Assembly: GCA_964534515.1 (NCBI GenBank) | Contig: CAZHPW010000106.1 | Coordinates: 1 to 6,218, forward strand | DNA from: UBA6115 sp964534515 | Lineage (GTDB): Bacteria; Bacillota; Clostridia; Christensenellales; Aristaeellaceae | DNA: 6,218 nt | Direction: 5' to 3' | Shown here: piece by piece, positions 1 through 5,087 of the stretch | Layout: each line of letters opens with the position of its first letter | Position numbering within the stretch: position 1 is the stretch's first letter | The notes under the pieces: model-generated | What the model saw: only the letters and a program-made list of their open reading frames with translations | Databases searched by the model: none | What the model was told of the DNA's origin: nothing | Program-made: the position numbers and the translations under genes

Positions 1-795
1 TCCCTGCGCTTCTCCCTGGAGCACCCGGACTGCCTGACGCTGACCTATTCCCGAATCCGCGAGGATTTCCGGATGAGTACCTATTCAGGTCGGTACTATG
101 AGGCCATCTTCCTGTGCGGCATGGCGGCCGCCATGTCCACCAAAAGCATGAAGATTGCCTACATCACGCCCCGGACAGACTATGTGAGGCATACGGCCGA
201 CATCAACGCCTTTGCCCTGGGGGTCAAGGCCGTCAGGGAGGACTGCGAGGTCATCCTGATGTACAAGGACGTCCTGCCCTACCAGCCGGCCACCTGCGCC
301 AAGGGGCTAAAAAACGCGGCGGACCTGGGCGTTGACATCGCCTACACCCCGCGCTACCCGGGCATGAACCTGACCCTGCCACCCAGGGTGTTCTCCCTGA
401 TTTGCAGAATCAATGAATCTGGCGAACCCATTGAGTACTTGGCGGCGCCCCAGTGGGACTGGGGACGGTTTTACACCGAAATCGTGAGCAGCTACCTAAA
501 CGGCTCTTTGGACATCCTGCGCATCATCGACCGGGGCGACCCGAGCGTGACCGGGCTGTGGTGGGGGCTGGGTGCTGGCCTATTGCGCTTCTTAACCAGC
601 GAGAATGTGGGCGAGCGCAACAGCCAGCTGCTGCACTTCATGCGCACCTCGGTCGCCAGGGACAGCTTTAACCCCTTCTATGGCCCCATTCATGACTTGG
701 AGGGCAAACTGCGCCTGCCGGCGGAAACCACCCTGCGGCCTTATGAGGTTTTGAACATGGAATGGCTTTGCGAGCACCTGAAGGTGGTAGAATAG
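1..795 (+). CDS. BMP-family (PnrA-like) ABC transporter substrate-binding protein, 5'-truncated by the window edge
   Basis: This is the C-terminal part (264 codons visible) of a periplasmic-binding-fold protein of the basic membrane protein family. Members usually deliver nucleosides or related solutes to an ABC importer; the ligand here cannot be read from the sequence. Family-like stretches, numbered from the first visible codon, are SGRYYEAIFLCGMAAA near residue 30, a KIAYIT strand near 50, INAFALGVKAV near 66, the conserved QWDWGRFYTEIVSSYLNG block near 150, and a C-terminal FNPFYGPIHDLEGKLRLP followed by an 'LNMEWL' helix. An ATG at 73 has a GAGG upstream at 61-64, but the frame is open to base 1 and the residues before it (HPDCLTLTYSRIREDFR) also look like family sequence, so the true start lies outside the window. 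It ends with TAG, 34 bases before hflK. No terminator lies between, so co-transcription is possible. Signal peptide and lipobox, if any, are not visible. Confidence 0.8.
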   Translation, partial: SLRFSLEHPDCLTLTYSRIREDFRMSTYSGRYYEAIFLCGMAAAMSTKSMKIAYITPRTDYVRHTADINAFALGVKAVREDCEVILMYKDVLPYQPATCAKGLKNAADLGVDIAYTPRYPGMNLTLPPRVFSLICRINESGEPIEYLAAPQWDWGRFYTEIVSSYLNGSLDILRIIDRGDPSVTGLWWGLGAGLLRFLTSENVGERNSQLLHFMRTSVARDSFNPFYGPIHDLEGKLRLPAETTLRPYEVLNMEWLCEHLKVVE

Positions 796-829
796 TTCAT
801 AACGCGTAAGATTTGAAAGCGAGGAAGAC

Positions 830-1792
830 ATGAGCACCAACACCCAAACACCAAAGAAAAACCGGGTTTTGCCGTGGCTGATTGTCCTGGCGGTTGTGGT
901 TGCCATCGGCCTGGGCGGGCTGTACCGCGTGGGCCAGGGCGAACAGGCGCTGGTACTGACCTTTGGCGAGGTCACCGACACCAACGGCCCCGGACTATAC
1001 TGGCGCATCCCCGGCGTTCAGACCGTGGTCGCCAGGAGCGTGACCACCATTTACAACCAGGAATACGGCTACCGCACATCCGTGGGCGGCACCAGCCGCT
1101 CCGCCGCCCAGTACCGGGATGAGATGGATGAGTCCGTGATGCTGACCAATGACAACAGCATCGTACAGCTTGAGGCCATCTACCAGTACACCATCCGTGA
1201 CGTGCGCGAGTACCTGTTTGACGTGGAGGACCCGGAGAGCACCATGCACCTGGCGTTTGAGGCCATCCTGCGCCGCAACATCCAGAGCCGGTCTTTGGAC
1301 GACGCGCTGTTAAACAAGGACGCGATTGAGCAGGAAGTGCTGCCGGATTTTCAGGCGCTGATTGACTCCTATGACATGGGCGTTAAAATCCACAGCGTGC
1401 ACATCCAGAACATCACCGTGCCCGAGGCCGTTACCGCCTATTATGAGGACGTGAACAACGCCAAAAACGAGATGACCCAGCGCCTGGACGAGGCGCAGCA
1501 GTACGAATTCCGCGTACTGCCCCTGGCGCGAAGCACAGCCTATGAATTTACGCAAAAAGCCCTGGCTTACAACGCCGAGGTTACCGCGAAGGCGGAGGCC
1601 GAAACCGCGGTGTTCAAGGCTGTTCTTGAGCAATACAACGCGGAGCCGGGTTCCGCCAAGAGCCGCATGGTCATTGAGACCATGGAGGAAATCCTGGGCG
1701 GCGCGGGGCGCATTGTGGTGGTAGACCAGAACAGCAATGTGCTGCAGCACCTGGACCTGGGGCAGGAAAACGAGCCTGCCGTGGAGGAATAA
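830..1792 (+). CDS. hflK: HflK-like SPFH/prohibitin-family membrane protein
   Basis: Predicted 320-residue partner of HflC. In E. coli HflK and HflC form a large membrane complex around the FtsH protease and modulate its activity. One hydrophobic segment lies at about residues 13-31 (VLPWLIVLAVVVAIGLGGL) after a short basic N-terminus, which suggests a single N-in anchor. The SPFH domain follows: GQGEQALVLTFGEV (35-48), GPGLYWRIPG (53-62), the HflK-type MLTNDNSIVQLEAIYQYTIRD block (104-124), then LFDVEDPESTM and LDDALLNK. A charged helical region with AEVTAKAEAETAVF lies near 249-262, and SRMVIETMEEIL near 278-289. The glycine-rich cytoplasmic N-terminus of E. coli HflK (about 419 residues in total) is absent. 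The ATG has GAGGAAG at 821-827 as ribosome binding site. The stop is three bases before hflC, so the two form one operon. HflK rather than HflC is assigned from the MLTNDNSIV block and gene order. Confidence 0.88.
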   Translation: MSTNTQTPKKNRVLPWLIVLAVVVAIGLGGLYRVGQGEQALVLTFGEVTDTNGPGLYWRIPGVQTVVARSVTTIYNQEYGYRTSVGGTSRSAAQYRDEMDESVMLTNDNSIVQLEAIYQYTIRDVREYLFDVEDPESTMHLAFEAILRRNIQSRSLDDALLNKDAIEQEVLPDFQALIDSYDMGVKIHSVHIQNITVPEAVTAYYEDVNNAKNEMTQRLDEAQQYEFRVLPLARSTAYEFTQKALAYNAEVTAKAEAETAVFKAVLEQYNAEPGSAKSRMVIETMEEILGGAGRIVVVDQNSNVLQHLDLGQENEPAVEE

Positions 1793-1795
1793 GCG

Positions 1796-2854
1796 ATGGA
1801 AGATTTCAACAGGGTTTTTAACCAGGGCAATAACCGCCCCAATCAAAATAACAACAAGCTGCAAAACGCGCTGAAAAACTTCGCGCGCAAGAACACCAAG
1901 CTGTTGGTCATCCTGGGCATCGTGCTGGTGGCCTTCCTGGTGCTGCTCAACGAGGCCTTCTTCATCGTGGGCGAGGCGGAGCAGGCCGTTGTCAGCCGCT
2001 TTGGCGTGATTAAGTCCATTATCCTGGACGACAAAAACAAGTTCCATGAGGAGCACGCCGACACCCTGGCCGGCGAAATCACCGCCACCGGGGAAGTCAA
2101 AATCCTGCGCGGCAGCGGGCTGCATTTCAAGGTGCCCTTTGTGGACAAGGTGGAGAAGTACCCCTCTTTACTGTTTAACTACACGTCCAACTCCGAGACT
2201 GTGAACACGAGCGAAAAAAAGCAGTACAACATCACCACCTACGCCCAGTGGCGCATCGCGGACCCTGCCCTGTTCAGCCTGAAGCTAGGCACGACCATGA
2301 ACGCGGAAAATCAATTGGACAACCTGATTCACCCGGTCATCGTGCAGGCCATCAACCGCCTGCTGGCTGAGGACTTCATCTCAAACAAGGAAGCGCTCAA
2401 CACCGCCCTGGCCCGTGGTCTGGTCACCATCAACCAGGACATGGTGATCCGTGGCATTGAGGTGACCGACATTCAGGTGCACCGCACCATCCTGCCCCAG
2501 GCCAACGTGGAAACCACCTATGACCGTATGAAGGCCGACCGCGCCAAGGTGGCCCAGCAATTGCGCAGCGAGGGCGATGAAACCTACCGCAAGATGGTGG
2601 CCAACACCGACCTGAAAGCGGCGGAGATTGAGGCGGCCGCCGTGCGCGAAGCCGGCGAAACCCGCGCGACAGCGGACGCCGCGGCCATGGTCATCTACAA
2701 CGAGGCCTACAAGGCTGACCCGGCGTTCTATCAGTTCTGGCGCTCCCTTCAGGCTTTAAAGGGCAGCTTCAAGGACAACAGCCTGCTGGTCTTAAGCGAG
2801 GACCACCCGCTGTGGAAACAGCTGGTGGACTGGGGTCTGGGCCAGGCAGAATAA
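1796..2854 (+). CDS. hflC: HflC-like SPFH/prohibitin-family membrane protein with an extra segment near the start of the SPFH domain
   Basis: Predicted 352-residue second subunit of the HflK-HflC complex. The N-terminus (residues 7-25) is rich in Asn and Gln. A single hydrophobic segment lies at about 35-53 (KLLVILGIVLVAFLVLLNE), followed by the SPFH domain: FFIVGEAEQAVVSRFGVI (55-72), SGLHFKVPFVDKVEKYPS (107-124) and YNITTYAQWRIADPALF (144-160). The C-terminal half is strongly HflC-like: RMKADRAKVAQQLRSEG (244-260), an Ala-rich coiled-coil region at 268-305, and YNEAYKADPAFYQFWRSLQA (301-320). In known HflC the RFG and GLHFK motifs lie close together; here about 35 polar, charged residues (72-106) separate them. 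GGAGG at 1783-1787, inside the end of hflK, is the ribosome binding site, eight bases from the ATG, so translation is probably coupled. A strong terminator follows. Confidence 0.85.
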   Translation: MEDFNRVFNQGNNRPNQNNNKLQNALKNFARKNTKLLVILGIVLVAFLVLLNEAFFIVGEAEQAVVSRFGVIKSIILDDKNKFHEEHADTLAGEITATGEVKILRGSGLHFKVPFVDKVEKYPSLLFNYTSNSETVNTSEKKQYNITTYAQWRIADPALFSLKLGTTMNAENQLDNLIHPVIVQAINRLLAEDFISNKEALNTALARGLVTINQDMVIRGIEVTDIQVHRTILPQANVETTYDRMKADRAKVAQQLRSEGDETYRKMVANTDLKAAEIEAAAVREAGETRATADAAAMVIYNEAYKADPAFYQFWRSLQALKGSFKDNSLLVLSEDHPLWKQLVDWGLGQAE

Positions 2855-2868
2855 CTTCAACAAAAAAG

Positions 2869-2902
2869 CAAACAACCCGCGCCATTTGGCGCGGGTTGTT
2901 TG
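2869..2902. terminator. Bidirectional intrinsic terminator between convergent hflC and the YbjQ-family gene
   Basis: A perfect 15-bp stem, CAAACAACCCGCGCC pairing with GGCGCGGGTTGTTTG, closes a four-base loop (ATTT). Read on the minus strand, the stem runs into six T residues (complement of 2862-2867), a textbook intrinsic terminator for the YbjQ-family gene. Read on the plus strand, the distal arm itself is T-rich (TTGTTTG), so it should also stop transcripts from hflC, whose stop codon lies 14 bases upstream of the stem. Confidence 0.92.
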
Positions 2903-2916
2903 TATAGCGTATTGGC

Positions 2917-3237
2917 TTAGCGCAGTTTGACCGCGGTGCCGGAGCAGGTGACCATGAGCATGCCGTTGTCAGCGCCCAGGACTTCATAGTCCATCTTGAC
3001 CCCGACGACCGCGTCACAGCCCAGGTCGGCCGCGCGCTGCTCCATCTCCTGCAGGGACTGGGTGCGCGCCATGAGCAATTCTTCTTCATAGCCCTTGGAG
3101 CGGCCGCCGAAGATGTTGCGGATGCTGGCGCCGATGTCTTTGAGCGCATTGATGCCGCTGATGACCTCACCAAAAACGATGCCTTTGTATTCCGCGATGG
3201 CGCGTCCTTCAACAGTGGGGGTGGTTGTGATAATCAT
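2917..3237 (-). CDS. YbjQ / UPF0145 family protein
   Basis: A 106-residue protein, the usual length for the YbjQ (UPF0145, formerly DUF74) family, sometimes labelled 'heavy-metal-binding domain' in databases. Structures of family members are small ring-forming oligomers; the biological role is not established. Family features are the N-terminal MIITTTPTVEGRAIAEYKGIV strand region, GEVISGINALKDIGASIRNIFGGRS (23-47), the helix with EEELLMARTQSLQEMEQRAADLG, and C-terminal CDAVVGVKMDYEVLG with CSGTAVKL. Cys74 and Cys98 are the only cysteines. The ATG is preceded on its strand by AGAAGG nine bases upstream. It lies 104 bases downstream of mnmM on the same strand, so it could be read from the rluB-mnmM operon or from the local promoter proposed at 3322-3350. 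It ends at the shared terminator. Confidence 0.9.
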   Translation of the reverse strand: MIITTTPTVEGRAIAEYKGIVFGEVISGINALKDIGASIRNIFGGRSKGYEEELLMARTQSLQEMEQRAADLGCDAVVGVKMDYEVLGADNGMLMVTCSGTAVKLR

Positions 3238-3321
3238 AAACCTTTACCTTCTTTCTCTTGATTGGCCGCGTGAAACGGACAAGGGCAGTATAACACCAAT
3301 ACCTGTACAGAAAAGAGACAA

Positions 3322-3350
3322 ATTGTATAAATTTTGGACATTTATGACCA
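3322..3350 (-). promoter_or_regulatory. Possible promoter for the YbjQ-family gene
   Basis: On the minus strand TGGTCA (3345-3350; 4 of 6 to the -35 consensus) is 17 bases from TACAAT (3322-3327; 5 of 6 to the -10). The -35 would overlap the last codons of mnmM. A second possible -10, TATACT at 3287-3292, lies closer to the gene but has no good -35. The stretch is AT-rich against its surroundings, which supports some promoter here without fixing which one. Confidence 0.35.
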
Positions 3351-3914
3351 AATTCTCTCAATGACCAGGCAGGACGGCGCGCCGGGGCCGCCGTTTGAAA
3401 ACTGCTGGTAGAGGGCGGTGTAGCGCTTGGGCGGGAGGGATTTGACCAGGTCCAGGATGGCGGCAAGCTCCCTCTCCCCCTCCTCATGCCCGGGGTAAAT
3501 GCAGACGACCAGGACGCCGTTTTGAGCCAGCAATGAAAGGGCGGCCTTAATGGCCGTGATGGTGGTGTCCACCCGGGTGGTAACCTGTTTGTCGCTGCCG
3601 GGCAGCCAGCCCAGGTTGAAGGCAACCAGACGCACGCCCTGTGGCACATGCTCTGCCATGTGCTCATGCCCGGACAAAAACAATTTGGCCCGGTCGATGA
3701 GGCCGGCGGCCGCAAGGCGCTCCCGCGTCCTGGCTAAAGCCGCTTCCTGCACATCAAAGCCATAGACACGGCCAGTGTCACCGACCAGGCCGCACAGACG
3801 CTCACAATCTTGCCCGGTGCCCAGGGTGGCGTCCACAACGCTGTCCCCCGGCCTGATAAGGTCCTCAAACACCCGGGCCGCCAGGTGGCGGGCGGAGCGC
3901 AGGTAATCACTCAC
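3342..3914 (-). CDS. mnmM: MnmM (YtqB-type) tRNA wobble-uridine methyltransferase
   Basis: A 190-residue class I SAM-dependent methyltransferase of the YtqB family (Pfam rRNA_methylase), close in length to B. subtilis YtqB. Family members named MnmM methylate the aminomethyl group at tRNA U34 in Gram-positive bacteria, completing the mnm5(s2)U wobble modification, which is done by MnmC in E. coli. Motif I is DSVVDATLGTGQDCERL (24-40), with the second acidic SAM-contact residue in VYGFDVQ (Asp54). The family signatures NLGWLPGSDKQVTT (100-113), then TTITAIKAALSLL, and YPGHEEGERELAA (140-152) follow, with GAPSCLVIERIW at the C-terminus. The start is GTG, overlapping the TGA stop of rluB as GTGA, with GAGG ten bases upstream inside rluB. 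An in-frame ATG further in would cut conserved N-terminal sequence. Function is inferred from family membership. Confidence 0.88.
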   Translation of the reverse strand: MSDYLRSARHLAARVFEDLIRPGDSVVDATLGTGQDCERLCGLVGDTGRVYGFDVQEAALARTRERLAAAGLIDRAKLFLSGHEHMAEHVPQGVRLVAFNLGWLPGSDKQVTTRVDTTITAIKAALSLLAQNGVLVVCIYPGHEEGERELAAILDLVKSLPPKRYTALYQQFSNGGPGAPSCLVIERIWS

Positions 3915-4606
3915 AAAAGCGCGACCTCATCCAGGGTTAACTCACGCCATTCGCCCCTGTTCAACTCCCCTAAGCTGATCGCCCCGTACTGCACACGCTT
4001 TAAGCGCACCACCTGGTGTCCCACCGCGGCCACCATGCGGCGGATTTGGCGGTTGCGGCCCTCATGGATGGTAATGAGGATGTCTGTGGAAAAGGGGTCA
4101 CGCCGCAGGACGGATACCTTGGCAGGCGCGGTCTTGCGTCCGTCCAGCAGGACGCCGGAGCGCAGTTTGTAGATGGCTTCCTCTGAAAGGTCATTGGAAA
4201 CCCGGGCGATATAGCGCTTTTCCACCTCATGGCTGGGGTGGGTCAATCGCTGGGTGAGTTCCCCATCATTGGTTAAGAGGAGCAGGCCTTCCGAGTCAAA
4301 ATCCAACCGGCCCACCGGGAAGACCCGGACGGGATAATCCCGGAAATGGTCCAGGACTGTCGGCCGGCCGCGCGGGTCACTCACCGTGGTCACTTCTCCC
4401 ACCGGCTTGTAGTAGAGGATGACGTGCTTGGTCTCCTCAGGCTTGACCAATTTGCCTTCCACCATGACCACGTCATTCTCCTCAACCTGGGTGCCCATTT
4501 CGGTGATGACAACGCCATTGACGCTGACCTTGCCCTCTAAAATCATTTCCTCCGCCTTGCGCCTGGAGGCGACCCCGCAGGAGGCCAGGTATTTCTGTAA
4601 ACGCAT
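3911..4606 (-). CDS. rluB: RsuA/RluB-family pseudouridine synthase, probably RluB (23S rRNA)
   Basis: A 231-residue RNA pseudouridine synthase. RluB isomerises a uridine in helix 90 region of 23S rRNA (Psi2605 in E. coli). An N-terminal S4 RNA-binding domain (MRLQKYLASCGVASRRKAEE, with KVSVNG at 26-31) covers roughly residues 1-60. The catalytic domain contains YYKPVGEVTTVSDPRGRPTV (65-84), the catalytic loop GRLDFDSEGLLLLTNDG (99-115) with catalytic Asp102, HEVEKRYIARV (126-136) and the EGRNRQIRRM block (182-191). RluB is preferred to RsuA or RluE/F because of the PRGRPTV segment and RNRQIRRM, but the exact uridine cannot be read from sequence. The ATG has GAGG five bases upstream (complement of 4612-4615). 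It is first in its operon, diverges from padR, and overlaps mnmM by four bases. Confidence 0.9.
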   Translation of the reverse strand: MRLQKYLASCGVASRRKAEEMILEGKVSVNGVVITEMGTQVEENDVVMVEGKLVKPEETKHVILYYKPVGEVTTVSDPRGRPTVLDHFRDYPVRVFPVGRLDFDSEGLLLLTNDGELTQRLTHPSHEVEKRYIARVSNDLSEEAIYKLRSGVLLDGRKTAPAKVSVLRRDPFSTDILITIHEGRNRQIRRMVAAVGHQVVRLKRVQYGAISLGELNRGEWRELTLDEVALL

Positions 4607-4634
4607 GAAAACCTCATTTCAATTTGCTGTGTTG

Positions 4635-4664
4635 ATTATAGCGCAGATACGCAGGCTGCGCCAA
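4635..4664 (-). promoter_or_regulatory. Promoter of the rluB-mnmM operon
   Basis: On the minus strand TTGGCG (4659-4664; 4 of 6 to the -35) and a perfect TATAAT (4635-4640) are separated by 18 bases. The predicted start of transcription is near 4628, giving a leader of about 20 bases before the rluB ATG at 4606. The spacer carries an inverted repeat, GCGCAG (4641-4646) with CTGCGC (4656-4661), which could be a binding site or chance. Confidence 0.75.
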
Positions 4665-4697
4665 CAGCGGTAAAAGATTAGAATATTCTCATAATCG

Positions 4698-4726
4698 TTG
4701 ACGCAGAATACTATGCGATGTATTAT
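4698..4726 (+). promoter_or_regulatory. Promoter of the padR operon
   Basis: TTGACG (4698-4703; 5 of 6 to the -35) is followed after exactly 17 bases by TATTAT (4721-4726; 5 of 6 to the -10). Transcription should start near 4733, almost at the ribosome binding site, leaving a leader of only about 15 bases. It diverges from the rluB promoter, with about 35 bases between the two -35 boxes. Confidence 0.8.
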
Positions 4727-4734
4727 ATGACGCA
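4714..4734. promoter_or_regulatory. Candidate PadR operator over the padR -10 box
   Basis: A 21-bp imperfect inverted repeat of pattern TGCG-N3-TAT-N-ATA-N3-CGCA is centred on base 4724 and covers the -10 and the predicted transcription start. PadR-family repressors commonly bind palindromes in their own promoters, so this position would allow autorepression. Two nearby features support a protein-binding cluster: TGACGCA occurs as a direct repeat at 4699-4705 and 4728-4734, and CGCA at 4702-4705 faces TGCG at 4714-4717. Binding by this PadR is inference. Confidence 0.4.
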
Positions 4735-4743
4735 AAGGAGGTG
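4735..4743 (+). promoter_or_regulatory. Very strong ribosome binding site of padR
   Basis: AAGGAGGTG is fully complementary to the usual 3' end of 16S rRNA, with seven bases between GGAGG and the ATG at 4749. This fixes the padR start and predicts efficient translation whenever the promoter is open. Confidence 0.85.
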
Positions 4744-4748
4744 GTTGT

Positions 4749-5087
4749 ATGGACATTCAGTTAAAACGCGGTCTGACGGAAATATGCGTGCTGGCCATGC
4801 TCACCCGGGGCGATTCCTATGGCTACCAATTGGCCAAGGACGCGAGCCGGCTGATGCCAATGTCGGAATCAACCCTGTACCCGGTATTAAAGCGCCTGAC
4901 CGACAGCGGCAAGGCTGCAACCTATACCAGTGAGTTCAACGGCCGGCTGCGGCATTATTACCGGATTACGGACAAAGGCCGGGAGCAGCTGACAGATTTT
5001 GTCAAGGAATGGGAAGAGCTGGGCAAAATCTATGACCTGGTGGTCGCCATCCAAAACACAGAAAACCAAGGGGGAACACAGACATGA
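4749..5087 (+). CDS. PadR-family transcriptional regulator
   Basis: A 112-residue winged helix-turn-helix regulator of the short PadR subfamily (about 110 residues, one short C-terminal dimerisation helix). The PadR N-terminal domain occupies residues 5-82: LKRGLTEICVLAMLTRGDSYGYQLAKD, the recognition-helix region SESTLYPVLKRLTDSG (39-54), and the wing with GRLRHYYRITDKGREQL (65-81). The remaining helix (FVKEWEELGKIYDLVV) should form the dimer contact. The TGA stop overlaps the ATG of the next gene as ATGA, so the two are translationally coupled. Pairing of a PadR regulator with a HAAS/DUF1700 and DUF4097 gene is a common arrangement in Bacillota, and the PadR most likely represses its own operon. 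The inducing signal is unknown. Confidence 0.93.
   Translation: MDIQLKRGLTEICVLAMLTRGDSYGYQLAKDASRLMPMSESTLYPVLKRLTDSGKAATYTSEFNGRLRHYYRITDKGREQLTDFVKEWEELGKIYDLVVAIQNTENQGGTQT

Noticed and set aside
73..75. ATG at 73 as the start of the BMP-family gene
   Set aside because: A GAGG at 61-64 makes it look plausible, but the frame is open to the window edge and the preceding residues are family-like, so it is an internal Met of a truncated gene.
775..786. CACCT-GA-AGGTG inverted repeat before the end of the BMP gene
   Set aside because: A five-pair stem with a two-base loop inside coding sequence is too short to support a terminator or an operator.
1310..2125. Long open frame on the minus strand (271 codons) across hflK and hflC
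   Set aside because: It is antisense to two well-recognised genes, spans their junction, and has a His/Gln/Leu/Val-rich composition typical of the complement of GC-rich coding sequence. No family-like motif is seen.
4626..4668. Hairpin (GCTG-TTG and GCGCAG arms with CAACAGC and CTGCGC) as a terminator or small RNA
   Set aside because: The outer stem is interrupted by a bulge and an AT-rich internal loop, no T-run follows in either direction, and the rluB promoter occupies the same bases.
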